Shown here: positions 8,254 through 16,886 of the stretch, in pieces | Position numbering within the stretch: position 1 is the stretch's first letter | Layout: every line of letters begins with the position of its first letter | Assembly: GCF_034676705.1 (NCBI RefSeq) | Contig: NZ_JAUCBS010000002.1 | Location: 134,001-198,000, forward strand | Source: Gemmobacter sp. | Lineage (GTDB): Bacteria > Pseudomonadota > Alphaproteobacteria > Rhodobacterales > Rhodobacteraceae | Reading direction: 5' to 3' | Length of the DNA: 64,000 bases | The notes under the pieces: model-generated | What the model was told of the DNA's origin: nothing | Seen by the model: only the letters and a program-made list of their open reading frames with translations | The model's database searches: none | Position numbers and translations under genes: made by a program

Positions 8254-9408
8254 TCAGGCCGTCGCGCGGCGGGGAAGGCGAATGGTCGCGGTGCCGGGCA
8301 TGCATTCCTGGCCGCGCTGGTTGCGGGCCCAGGTCTCGACGTGAACGACGGCATCGCCATCGGCGTCGATTTCCTTGCCGGTGATCCGCCCCCCCAGCGT
8401 TACCACGTCGGACAGATAGACATGCGATCTGTACTGGCCGGTAATCGCCTTGACGAACCCCTCGTCGCCCATCCAGTTCGTCAGCGAATGGATCTGCCAG
8501 CAGGTCCGCTGGATGCCGACGTCATAGGCGGCCTGGGCCCCCTGAAGGCGCGCGGCGTAGTCGTTGTAGTGAACGGAATACACCGGCTCCAGCGCATGGG
8601 TGGTGGGGTCGCGGAACGCCCATTTGGGGTGCTTGCGGTAGCGCATCAGCGACACGCGATGCGCCGCAAGCCGCGGAACCGGCGCCGCCCCCGAAGCCAC
8701 ATAGGCGATTTCATCCGTCAGGCCGATGGGCCCCTTGATGATCGGGTCCAGCTCGTCGCCGATCCCGACATCCTCCCAATGGCGCGGCTGCGCGCCGCGG
8801 GGCTGTTCTGCCGCGATCAGATCCTCGATCCGGGCAATTTCCTCCTCCGTCCAGGGATGGGGGATTTCGATCTTGCGGGACGGCGCGCGCTTTTGCATCT
8901 CGCCGCGCTCGAACCGCATCCGCGAACAGATGAAGCGCGCAATCAGCTCGCCATCCTGATTGATGTATTCCTGCCGCAGATAGTCCTTGATCCGCCGCCC
9001 GCCGAACTGGCTTTCGATCGGGTCGTCGAACCCGTCGAAATAGACCCGCGCGAAAACCTTGTCGCCCAGCCGGATGCGGCGGAAGAACTGGATCCTGGTT
9101 TCCGCATGAAAACCGCCCAGCCCCCGCCACCCGACCTGCACCGACCCCAGGCAGCAGAAGATGAAGCTGGGCGGCGCCAGCAGCGTTCCGTGCGCCGTGG
9201 ACCGGGCATAGCCCTGATCGGTCCACAGCGGGTTGTCGTCGCCGATCCCCTCGCAAAAGCGCAGGATGGCCAGCCGGGTGGCGTCCTCGTTGTTCACGCA
9301 GGCGTCGGTGCGCAGCTCTGTTCCGATCAGCGCCCGCATGTCGGCAAGCATTTCCTCGGTGAACTTGCCCTTTGCCAGCTCTTTTGAAATTTCGGTATCC
9401 TGGGTCAT
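8254..9408 (-). CDS. MaoC/FAS1-like acyl dehydratase (double hot-dog)
   Basis: 384 residues, long enough for two hot-dog domains. The N-terminal half (to about 190) has the FAS1-dehydratase-like DNPLWTD and GTLLAPPSF motifs, where a substrate-loop Asp/Asn and a following Gly-rich helix are typical. The C-terminal half (about 200-384) has VHYNDYAA and later GQYRSHVYLSDVVTLGG. Proteins of this build hydrate or dehydrate branched or dicarboxylic CoA esters such as mesaconyl-C4-CoA or methylfumaryl-CoA relatives. With a CaiB-type CoA-transferase just upstream (51 bases) that chemistry is plausible here but is inference. Second gene of the leftward operon. Confidence 0.8.
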   Translation of the reverse strand: MTQDTEISKELAKGKFTEEMLADMRALIGTELRTDACVNNEDATRLAILRFCEGIGDDNPLWTDQGYARSTAHGTLLAPPSFIFCCLGSVQVGWRGLGGFHAETRIQFFRRIRLGDKVFARVYFDGFDDPIESQFGGRRIKDYLRQEYINQDGELIARFICSRMRFERGEMQKRAPSRKIEIPHPWTEEEIARIEDLIAAEQPRGAQPRHWEDVGIGDELDPIIKGPIGLTDEIAYVASGAAPVPRLAAHRVSLMRYRKHPKWAFRDPTTHALEPVYSVHYNDYAARLQGAQAAYDVGIQRTCWQIHSLTNWMGDEGFVKAITGQYRSHVYLSDVVTLGGRITGKEIDADGDAVVHVETWARNQRGQECMPGTATIRLPRRATA

Positions 9409-9459
9409 GTCGCTATTTCCATTGTGGTCGCCGCCGGCAGCGGCTGACGCGGCAAGAGG

Positions 9460-10713
9460 TCAGATCACGCCGTCTTTCAGCAGATCGCGGTAGTCATCGG
9501 CCGTATGTCCAAGCAGGCCGACGATGACCTCCTCGTTGGATGCCCCCAGCGGCAGGCTGGGTTGCAGGGGAATGCGCGGTACGCCGGCAAACATCAGCGG
9601 GGTATGCGGCAGCACCACCGGGCCAAGCGTGGGGTGTTCGACACGTTGCAGGCTGCCGCGCGCCAGCATGTTTTCGTCGTTCATCACTTCCTGAAGGTTG
9701 CGCACCGGGGCACAGGGCACGCCCCTTGCCAGCATCGCCTGCGCGACCTTGTCCTTCGCAAGGGTGCGCGACCAGTTTTCCAGCAGCTCATCAACCAGCT
9801 GGAAATTCTCGACCCGCGCGCCGCGCGAATTCAGGCGCGGGTCGTCCTTCAAATCCGGGCGGCCGATCACATCGAGAATGGCGAGGAAATGCTTGTCACC
9901 CGGCGAATTCACGACGACATAGCCGTCGGCCGTCGGGTAGGCATTGTAGGGAGACACGCCAAGCCCCCCGTGCCGGTTGCCGGTGCGTTCGGGGGCGGCG
10001 TCGCCGCGCGCATGCCGCATGCCGTAGTTCGACGCCAGCGAGCAATAGGTCGCATCCTGCATCGAAACCTCGACAACCTGGCCCTTGCCCGTCCGCTCGC
10101 GGGCATAAAGCGCCGCCATGATCGCCGAATGCAGGTGAATGCCGGCGAAGAAGTCACACAAGGCCGCCCCCGCCTTGACCGGCGCCTGATCGGGCTGGCC
10201 GGTCGAATTGATGACGCCGCACATCGCCTGCATGACCAGATCCATCGCCGGATAGTTGCGATAGGGGCCGTCCTTGCCATAGCCCGAACTGGAGCCATAG
10301 ATCAGGCGGGGATTGATCCGCAGCAGTTCGTCGGCGCCCAGCCCAAGGCGCTCCATCACGCCGGGGGCAAAATTTTCGACCAGAATGTCGGCGGTCACGA
10401 TCAGCTCGCGCAGGATCTGGCGGCCGCGTTCATCCTTGAGGTTCAGCGTTATCGGTTTCTTGTTCGAATTCAGCATCGCGAACGGCAGCGCCGCCCCACC
10501 CATGTCGCCGCGGCTGCGCAGGTGTTCGCCGGCCAGCGGTTCGACCTTGATGACTTCGGCGCCGGCCAGGGCCATCAGGAATGTGGCATAGGGGCCGTTG
10601 TAGACATGGGACAGGTCGATGACGCGCAGACCCGAAAGCGGTGGCGATGCGGTCTGGGCCGGGGCGGATTCTGGCGGGGCCGTTTGGGTGACGCTGTTCA
10701 TGCTGCGATCCAT
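9460..10713 (-). CDS. CaiB/BaiF-type (class III) CoA-transferase
   Basis: 417 residues. The N-terminal LRVIDLSHVYNGPYATFLMALAGAEVIKVEP is the class III CoA-transferase signature, followed by NSNKKPITLNLKDERG and the catalytic-Asp segment NYPAMDLVMQA. These enzymes move CoA between acids (formyl-CoA, carnitine, mesaconyl or succinyl donors) and are cytoplasmic dimers. First gene of the five-gene leftward operon (CoA-transferase, dehydratase, ligase, Fe-ADH, crotonase). Two starts are possible: ATG 10713, or ATG 10701 with a weak GGA ahead. The divergent 470-bp gap to the TRAP transporter carries an operator-like motif at 10801. Confidence 0.9.
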   Translation of the reverse strand: MDRSMNSVTQTAPPESAPAQTASPPLSGLRVIDLSHVYNGPYATFLMALAGAEVIKVEPLAGEHLRSRGDMGGAALPFAMLNSNKKPITLNLKDERGRQILRELIVTADILVENFAPGVMERLGLGADELLRINPRLIYGSSSGYGKDGPYRNYPAMDLVMQAMCGVINSTGQPDQAPVKAGAALCDFFAGIHLHSAIMAALYARERTGKGQVVEVSMQDATYCSLASNYGMRHARGDAAPERTGNRHGGLGVSPYNAYPTADGYVVVNSPGDKHFLAILDVIGRPDLKDDPRLNSRGARVENFQLVDELLENWSRTLAKDKVAQAMLARGVPCAPVRNLQEVMNDENMLARGSLQRVEHPTLGPVVLPHTPLMFAGVPRIPLQPSLPLGASNEEVIVGLLGHTADDYRDLLKDGVI

Positions 10714-10800
10714 ATGTGGGTCAATGAGCCGGGCGGCTGATGTGATGAAGAAGTGGTGCCGCGTTCATCGGTTGGTGGGGCGCACTGGCCTCTGATACAG

Positions 10801-10820
10801 TAAATCATATAGATAGATAT
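10801..10820. promoter_or_regulatory. Operator-like motif 2 in the divergent CoA-operon/TRAP promoter region
   Basis: TAAATCATATAGATAGATAT, nearly the same as sequences at 25652 and 28457 (TAWATSATATAGATRRAT), and sharing the 11-mer ATATAGATAGA with the minus strand at 24714. The 470-bp gap (10714-11184) between the divergent operons has no gene. A second AT-rich stretch near 11005 (GATGATATAATTG) is a weaker look-alike. Likely a binding site for one of the two regulators encoded in the island. Confidence 0.5.
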
Positions 10821-11184
10821 CCGCGCAAGAGATTAGTTTCGGCCAACTGGAAATCGGTCAAAGATCTGGGATGTGAGGCAAACTCTTGATCCTTGAGCGC
10901 GCAACAGAACGCATTTCGGCCTGCTGCACTGCGCGCCCGGCACGACGGGGCGGCATAGACCAGGCCATGAGCCGAATCGGCGTCGGAGTCCCTAGCGGGT
11001 TTGAGATGATATAATTGCTTTAAATATATGTTGACTCGGGAAGCATCTCTGCGCCACACTCTTTGCAAGGCGGAGGAATGGCGCCGCCGGCACGGGCAAG
11101 CCGCCCGATCCGGGCGGCAGCGGCGCCGATGCCCGTCGCCGTGTCGCGCGCCAAGCGCAGGAACTTCAAGGGAGGAACAAGAAA

Positions 11185-12228
11185 ATGACCAACACTATCG
11201 GCCGCCACGCCGGGCGCGCACTGAAGGGCATCGGCGTTCTGGCTGCGCTGCTGCTTGGGGCCAGCCAGGCAATGGCAAAATCGCGCACCTTCAAGTTCGC
11301 GATGATCTTTCCGGAAAGCCACTTCGGCTTTACCCAAAGCGCCAAGGTCTTTGCCGATGCGGTGACCCAGGCCTCGAATGGCGAGATCAAGTTCGAGTTC
11401 TATGCCGCCGGGCAGCTGGGCAAGAACACCAGCGAGCTGGTGCGTGCCGGACTGGCGGAATTCGGAGTGATCGTCCCCAGCTACGAGCCCCAGAACATGC
11501 CGCTGAGCAGCGTGGTGGAGCTGCCGAACTTCCACAAGACCGCGTGCGAGGGGTCGTCGAAATTCTGGAAGATGGCCCAGCCCGGCGGCGCGCTGTACGA
11601 GGCGGAATATTCCAAGCTGGGGATCCGGCCGCTGCACGCCTATATCCTGCCACCCTACAACGTGCAGACCGTCACCAAGCGGGTCGACAGCCTTGCCGCG
11701 CTCTCTGGTCTGAAAATTCGCGCGAATGGCAGCGCGCAGCAAAAGACCGTCCGCGCCCTTGGCGCCGTTCCGGTCAGCGTGACCAGCGGCGAGATGTACG
11801 ATTCGCTGTCGCGCGGGATCGTGGATGGCGGGATGTGGCTGTCGCTTTATACCAAGAGCGGCGGGCTGGAGAATCTGTTCAAGTTCGGCGTGACCGGGCC
11901 GCAGCTGGGCGCGGGCGGGGGCAACCTGATCGCCATCAACGAACGTGTCTGGCAGGGGCTGGACGAAAAGACCCGGAAGATCCTGACCGACGCCGGCGAG
12001 ATCGCCAACAAGCACAAGTGCGCGTTCCTGGACGAGAACAACCAGATCGCCATCGACTGGCTGAAGGCCAACAAGGGTTACGAGGAAGTCGAGCTGAGCG
12101 CCGAGGAAACCGCCCGCTGGGATGAACTGGCGTCGAGCGTGGCCAAGGAATGGGCGGCCGAGGTCGATGCCTCGGGCCGGCCCGGCACCGCGATGGTCGA
12201 AGCGTATCGCAAGATCACGGTGGATTGA
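11185..12228 (+). CDS. dctP: TRAP transporter solute-binding protein (DctP family)
   Basis: 347 residues with a signal peptide of about 31 residues ending AMA. The mature part has the DctP fold signature: FAMIFPESHFGFTQSAKVFADAV, then FYAAGQLGKNTSELVRAGLAEFG, and the conserved Arg region near ALSGLKIRANGSAQQKTVRALGA that holds the ligand carboxylate. It binds an organic acid in the periplasm and passes it to the DctQ-DctM permease encoded next. The start has GGGAGG ten bases ahead. The ligand is presumably the island's substrate or an intermediate of it. A strong hairpin lies between this gene and dctQ. Confidence 0.92.
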   Translation: MTNTIGRHAGRALKGIGVLAALLLGASQAMAKSRTFKFAMIFPESHFGFTQSAKVFADAVTQASNGEIKFEFYAAGQLGKNTSELVRAGLAEFGVIVPSYEPQNMPLSSVVELPNFHKTACEGSSKFWKMAQPGGALYEAEYSKLGIRPLHAYILPPYNVQTVTKRVDSLAALSGLKIRANGSAQQKTVRALGAVPVSVTSGEMYDSLSRGIVDGGMWLSLYTKSGGLENLFKFGVTGPQLGAGGGNLIAINERVWQGLDEKTRKILTDAGEIANKHKCAFLDENNQIAIDWLKANKGYEEVELSAEETARWDELASSVAKEWAAEVDASGRPGTAMVEAYRKITVD

Positions 12229-12252
12229 GGCCGGCGCAGGATACGGTGCGGC

Positions 12253-12285
12253 GGCTGTTGCCCGGCATCCCGCCGGACAACAGCC
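12253..12285 (+). other. Intercistronic hairpin between dctP and dctQ
   Basis: GGCTGTTG-c-CCGGC and GCCGG-a-CAACAGCC form a 13-pair stem with one mismatch and a 5-base loop. No T-run follows. Such stems after binding-protein genes usually protect the upstream message or partly attenuate transcription, giving more binding protein than permease. Confidence 0.5.
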
Positions 12286-12362
12286 CGCACGATCTGCGCC
12301 ACCCGACCCGGAAGATACCCGCCAGGGTCGGACAGGAACCGCTTCAACCGAAAGTGCAGGAC

Positions 12363-12887
12363 ATGGCAAGACTGATAGCCCTGATCGAAACCCTGATGAT
12401 GTGCCTGGCCATGCTCGCGGTCGGCGCCATGATGATCGTCGTCTCTGTCGACACGATCGCCCGCTATGCGTTCAACGCCCCGCTGCCATGGGCGAGTGAA
12501 TTCATCATCTACTATCTTATGGTCGGCGCGACCTATTTCGCGATCTCTGCCACGTACCGGCACGGGGATCATATCAACCTGGATTTCCTGCATCACTTCG
12601 TGGGCAAGCGGATGATGTCGATCATCGACTGCGTCAGCGGCCTGGCAGTGGCGGCAACGTTCCTGCTGGTGGCCTGGCTGGCATTCCATACGGTCGAGGA
12701 AACCTATGCATCGCGCAGCTTCATCCCCGGCTATATCTCTTGGCCGACGTGGCTGTCGCATCTGCCGATCCTGCTGGGATCGGCTGTCATGGCGGTGCGC
12801 GTGCTGCATCACAGCATCCAGCTTGGGTTGCATGGCGAAGATCCGAACGTGGTGACGCGGACCGCCGTGGGTGGAGGTGTGGAATGA
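12363..12887 (+). CDS. dctQ: TRAP transporter small membrane subunit (DctQ family)
   Basis: 174 residues with four predicted membrane helices (around 8-30, 45-65, 85-108 and 125-145). The DctQ landmarks are VDTIARYAFNAPLPWASEF and HGDHINLDFL. It forms the membrane complex with DctM and takes up the ligand with Na+ or H+. The start is the first Met before helix 1, chosen over long upstream extensions. Its stop overlaps the dctM start (ATGA). Confidence 0.9.
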   Translation: MARLIALIETLMMCLAMLAVGAMMIVVSVDTIARYAFNAPLPWASEFIIYYLMVGATYFAISATYRHGDHINLDFLHHFVGKRMMSIIDCVSGLAVAATFLLVAWLAFHTVEETYASRSFIPGYISWPTWLSHLPILLGSAVMAVRVLHHSIQLGLHGEDPNVVTRTAVGGGVE

Positions 12888-14167
12888 TTACCGCGACCGC
12901 GCTTCTGCTGCTGTTTGTCTTGCTGGCCATCGGCGTCCCGATTGCGTTCTGCATGCTGATCACCGGGGCCTTCGGGCTGTACCTGATCGGCGGGACGACA
13001 GCTGTCTTTGCCATCGTAGCTGGCATGCCGCATGAAAAGGCCGCCTCCTACGAATTCCTGGCGATCCCGATGTTCCTGCTGATGGCCCAGATGGTGCTGA
13101 AATCGGGCATCGCGGACGACCTGTTCGCGGCGGCCTCGGCCTGGATGGGGCGCATGCCCGGCGGTCTGGGGGTTGCCACGGCCTTTGCGGGTGCCGGGTT
13201 CGGCGCGATCTGCGGTTCGTCCACGGCGGCGGCGGCCACCCTGTCATCGACCTCGCTGCCGGCAATGCTGCGGTACGGGTATGACCAGCGCATGGCCTCG
13301 GGCGTCGTCGCGATTTCCGGCACGCTGTCGATGCTGATTCCGCCCAGCATCGCGATGGTGGTCTATGCCATGCTGACCGATGTCAGCGTCGCCAAGATGC
13401 TGATTGCCGGCGTCATCCCCGGCCTGATCGTCACGCTGACCATTGCCGCCACCGTGATCGCGCTGGCGCTGCACGATCCGTCCAGCGCGCCGCTGTCCGA
13501 AAAGGTGCCGCTGCGGGAAAAGGTTCTGCTGCTGCGGCGCGTGGGGCCGATGCTGGTTCTGCTCAGCCTTGTGACCGGGTCGATCTACCTTGGCGTTGCC
13601 ACCCCGACCGAGGCTTCGGGCCTTGGGGCGCTGTGCGCGACGGTGATGTACCTTGTCCGGGTGCGGCCGAGCCTGGTCGAGTTCGGCACGGTCTTTGCCC
13701 ATGCCACCCGCGGTGCCTGCATGATCGGCATGATCGTGCTGGGTGCCCATGTGTTCTCGACCTTCATGGCGCTGACCCAGTCCACGCAGATGCTGACCGC
13801 CTGGATCGGTGGCCTGTCGGTCGAGCCCTGGATGATCATCGTCTGCCTGGTCGTCATCTATCTGCTGCTTGGCTGCGTCATGGATCAGCTGGCCATTCTG
13901 GTCCTGACCGTTCCGATCGTCGCGCCGCTGGTCAGTTCGCTGGGCTATGACCTGATCTGGTTCGGGGTGATCTTCATCGTGACCGCCGAACTTGGCATGG
14001 TGACACCGCCCATGGGGCTGAACTGCTTCGTCGTGTCGAAATACTCCGAAACGCCATTGCGCGAGGTGTTCATGGGCATCGTTCCGCATTTCGTCGCACA
14101 TCTGGGGGCAATCGCCATTCTGCTGGCATTCCCGGCGCTGACCTTGTGGTTGCCCAGCCAGATGTAG
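12884..14167 (+). CDS. dctM: TRAP transporter large membrane subunit (DctM family)
   Basis: 427 residues with about 12 hydrophobic helices. It has the DctM family blocks FAGAGFGAICGSSTAAAATLS near residue 105, SMLIPPSIAMVVYAM near 150 and ELGMVTPPMGLNCFVV near the end. This is the transport channel that drives uptake of the DctP-bound organic acid. It overlaps dctQ by four bases (ATGA). The lactonase gene follows 81 bases later and may be cotranscribed. Confidence 0.93.
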   Translation: MITATALLLLFVLLAIGVPIAFCMLITGAFGLYLIGGTTAVFAIVAGMPHEKAASYEFLAIPMFLLMAQMVLKSGIADDLFAAASAWMGRMPGGLGVATAFAGAGFGAICGSSTAAAATLSSTSLPAMLRYGYDQRMASGVVAISGTLSMLIPPSIAMVVYAMLTDVSVAKMLIAGVIPGLIVTLTIAATVIALALHDPSSAPLSEKVPLREKVLLLRRVGPMLVLLSLVTGSIYLGVATPTEASGLGALCATVMYLVRVRPSLVEFGTVFAHATRGACMIGMIVLGAHVFSTFMALTQSTQMLTAWIGGLSVEPWMIIVCLVVIYLLLGCVMDQLAILVLTVPIVAPLVSSLGYDLIWFGVIFIVTAELGMVTPPMGLNCFVVSKYSETPLREVFMGIVPHFVAHLGAIAILLAFPALTLWLPSQM

Positions 14168-14248
14168 GCCTTCGCCCGGCGGCCTGACCTTGCCTGTCGC
14201 CGGGCCTCCGACTCGATCAATCTGCGCGGGCCAAAGGGACCGGAGATC

Positions 14249-15148
14249 ATGAAGCTTGAACATCTTCTGCCCGTGGATGGCTTGCGGCAGGACGAATACA
14301 ATCTCTATTCGCTGTGCTATGCGCACAACTCGGCCCGGCGCGTCCGGGATGCCCTGTCCGGGCGGCACGATTTCCACGATGGCCCGATGCCGATAGACTA
14401 TTGCCTGTGGATCGCCCACAACGCAGACCGGCTGTTCCTGGTGGATGTGGGCTACAGCCGCGAGGCCGCGCGGGCGCGTGGCCGCGAGCTGCTGCACGAT
14501 CCGGTCGAGGCGCTGGAGACCATCGGCATAGCGCCTGGCAGCGTGACGGATGTGGTGCTGTCGCATCTGCATTGCGACCACGCCGGGAACCTGCACAGGT
14601 TCGCAAACGCCCGGCTGCACGTTCAGGATGCCGAGGTGGCATTCGCGACCGGACGCTGCATGTGCGAGGACGCCTTGCGCTACCCCTACGATCTGGAGGA
14701 TGTGCTGAATCTGACCCGGCGCACCTTCCAGAAGCGCGTTCAGTTTCACGACGGCGACAGCCGATTGGCGCCGGGGGCGGATCTGCTGAAGCTGCCCGGC
14801 CATGCTGCGGGTTTGCAGGGCGTTCTGGTGAACACCCGGCGGGGCAAGGTGCTGCTGGCGTCGGACGCGACACATTTCTACCCCAATGCCATGCGGCGGA
14901 TTCCCCATGTGCTGACGACCGACACGGTTGCAACGCTTGCCACCTACCGCCGCATCCACGAGGTGATCGAGCGCCCGGACCAGCTGATCCCCGGGCATGA
15001 CCCCAAGGTCCGCCTGGCGTTTCCGACGATCATCGCCAACGGCATCGCGCTACAGGCCCTGCATCTGCCGCCGCTGAAGTCCGAAGCGGCGTTCTTTGAA
15101 AGCCTGACCAACTACGACATCGCTGCACCGTCCGGGCCGGGGGTCTGA
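14249..15148 (+). CDS. Metallo-beta-lactamase-fold lactonase-like hydrolase (copy 1)
   Basis: 299 residues of the AHL-lactonase-like branch of the metallo-beta-lactamase fold. The dinuclear Zn motif HLHCDH is at 106-111; further ligands are in LPGHAAG, SDATHF and PGHDP. It has the long N-terminal segment (YNLYSLCYAHN..MPIDYCLWI) seen in this family. It should open a lactone ring or hydrolyse a similar ester in the cytoplasm. Given its place after the TRAP genes it probably acts on the imported compound or a lactone derived from it rather than on quorum signals. The paralogue at 23351 has the same layout. Confidence 0.85.
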   Translation: MKLEHLLPVDGLRQDEYNLYSLCYAHNSARRVRDALSGRHDFHDGPMPIDYCLWIAHNADRLFLVDVGYSREAARARGRELLHDPVEALETIGIAPGSVTDVVLSHLHCDHAGNLHRFANARLHVQDAEVAFATGRCMCEDALRYPYDLEDVLNLTRRTFQKRVQFHDGDSRLAPGADLLKLPGHAAGLQGVLVNTRRGKVLLASDATHFYPNAMRRIPHVLTTDTVATLATYRRIHEVIERPDQLIPGHDPKVRLAFPTIIANGIALQALHLPPLKSEAAFFESLTNYDIAAPSGPGV

Positions 15149-15212
15149 TCGGGTGGCGGCGATGCACCGCCATCTTGACCTGAGGCTTGGTCTTGCATTA
15201 ATGTGAACAATA

Positions 15213-15228
15213 GTTCCTAAATACGAAC
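15213..15228. promoter_or_regulatory. Operator-like motif 1 (GTTC-N8-GAAC) before the oxidation operon
   Basis: GTTCCTAAATACGAAC, an inverted repeat with GTTC/GAAC arms and symmetric TA inside. It is the cleanest of the four motif-1 sites and lies 100 bases ahead of the first aldehyde dehydrogenase of the six-gene oxidation operon. Confidence 0.55.
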
Positions 15229-15326
15229 AATTACCTGCGATGCGACGCGCCGGCGAACACCCCGCTTCAACCGCCAGGACGATGCCGCGGCAAACGCAGC
15301 AGGTGGACCATCCAGAGGAAAAACAG

Positions 15327-16805
15327 ATGACACTGCAAAGCCCGATCCAGAACCCATTGCAATTCTATATCGGCGGCGCCTGGGTCGAGCCGTTGGGAAC
15401 CTCGCGCATCCAGGTGCTGAACAGCGCGACCGAAGAAGTGTTCTCGACGGTTGCCGAAGCACAGGATGCCGATATCGACCGTGCCGTGGCTGCGGCGCGC
15501 GCCGCCTTTGACAAGGGGCCCTGGCCCCGCCTTTCGCCGCAGGAGCGTGCAGTCTACCTGCGCGCCCTTGCCGACCAGATCGACACCATGGCCGAACGCA
15601 GCGCCACCATCTGGGCCTGTGAAAGCGGCACGGTATATTCCGCCGGGCTTGCGGTGACCCGGACCATGGGCGATTTCTATCGGTATTATGCGGATATGGC
15701 CGATACCTTTCCGTTCATCGCGGAGGGCACATCCCAGGCCCCGGGTTACCATGCCTATCTGGTCCAGGAGGCGGTTGGCGTGGTGGGTGCCATCGTGCCG
15801 TGGAACGGCCCGCCGAACTTGTCGGCCATCAAGCTGGCGCCGGCCCTGCTGGCCGGATGCACGGTCATCCTGAAGTTCTCGCCCGAGGCGCCGGGCATGG
15901 GCTATCTGATCGCAGAGGCCTGCCACAACATCGGCCTGCCGCCGGGCGTGGTCAATGTGCTGACCGCAGATCGGGAGGTGTCCGAAACGCTGGTCCGCCA
16001 CCCCGGCGTGGACAAGATCTCGTTCACGGGGTCCACGGCAGCCGGTCGAAAGATCGGCGGGATCTGCGGTGAACGCATGGCGCGCTGCACGCTGGAACTG
16101 GGGGGCAAATCCGCCGCCATCATCTGCGACGATTATGATGGCTTCAGCGCGGGGCGTCTGCTTGCGGCCCGGGCCACGTTCCTGACCGGGCAAACCTGTT
16201 CGCTGCTGACCCGCATCGTCGTGCCGCGGCACAAGCAACAGGACGTGCTGGACGGGATGCGCGACTACTACGACAGTCTCAAGATCGGTGACCCCTTTGA
16301 TCCCGAGGTGGGCATGGGGCCGCTTGCGACCGGGCGGCAGCGTGATCGCGTCGAATCCTATGTCGCCAAGGCAACAGCCGAAGGGGCCAGGCTTGTGGTT
16401 GGCGGCAACAGGCCATCCCACCTCAATCGCGGCTACTATGTCGCGCCGACGGTCTTTGCAGATGTGAACAACCATGACACCATCGCCCGCGAGGAAGTGT
16501 TCGGGCCCGTGCTGGCCGTCATCCCGGTTGCGGACGAGGCGGAAGCGATCGCCGTGGCCAATGACAGCGATTTCGGGCTGGGCGGCGCCGTGTTCACGGC
16601 CGACGCCGACCATGCGCTGGCCATTGCCCGGCAAGTGCGCACGGGCACAATGGCCCATAACGCCCATCGCACCGAGGCGTTGGTGGGCTATGGCGGCTTC
16701 AAGCAATCGGGCATCGGCCGCCTTGGCGGCGTGCAGGGCCTGACCGCGCATCTTGAACCCAAGACCGTCTCGCTGGCGGCGCGGCCCAGGCGCGAATTTG
16801 CCTGA
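15327..16805 (+). CDS. Aldehyde dehydrogenase family protein (copy 1)
   Basis: 492 residues, the usual length. The NAD(P) segment VVGAIVPWNGP, catalytic Glu257 (LELGGKS) and nucleophile Cys291 (TGQTCSLLTRIVV) are present, as is the C-terminal GYGGFKQSGIGR motif. It oxidises an aldehyde to the acid with NAD(P)+. Residues next to the Cys differ from classic enzymes (Q-T-C-S), as in several catabolic subfamilies. First gene of a rightward operon that goes on to a second aldehyde dehydrogenase, a Zn-alcohol dehydrogenase and a molybdenum aldehyde oxidoreductase. The start is the Met directly before the conserved N-terminal block; upstream Mets fall in the leader. Confidence 0.92.
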   Translation: MTLQSPIQNPLQFYIGGAWVEPLGTSRIQVLNSATEEVFSTVAEAQDADIDRAVAAARAAFDKGPWPRLSPQERAVYLRALADQIDTMAERSATIWACESGTVYSAGLAVTRTMGDFYRYYADMADTFPFIAEGTSQAPGYHAYLVQEAVGVVGAIVPWNGPPNLSAIKLAPALLAGCTVILKFSPEAPGMGYLIAEACHNIGLPPGVVNVLTADREVSETLVRHPGVDKISFTGSTAAGRKIGGICGERMARCTLELGGKSAAIICDDYDGFSAGRLLAARATFLTGQTCSLLTRIVVPRHKQQDVLDGMRDYYDSLKIGDPFDPEVGMGPLATGRQRDRVESYVAKATAEGARLVVGGNRPSHLNRGYYVAPTVFADVNNHDTIAREEVFGPVLAVIPVADEAEAIAVANDSDFGLGGAVFTADADHALAIARQVRTGTMAHNAHRTEALVGYGGFKQSGIGRLGGVQGLTAHLEPKTVSLAARPRREFA

Positions 16806-16886
16806 GCCGTCAGGCATTACGGCCCACGCCCCAAGACGCGACACAGGCAGCCAGGTTCTGCCGCATCGCACAGGAAGGATTGTTAC

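Noticed and set aside
13244..14998. 584-codon minus-strand frame under dctM and the lactonase
   Set aside because: Antisense to real genes, His/Gln-rich, no domain.
14249..15148. Calling the MBL proteins quorum-quenching AHL lactonases
   Set aside because: Context is catabolic, no luxI/luxR genes are present, and this fold acts on many lactones and esters.
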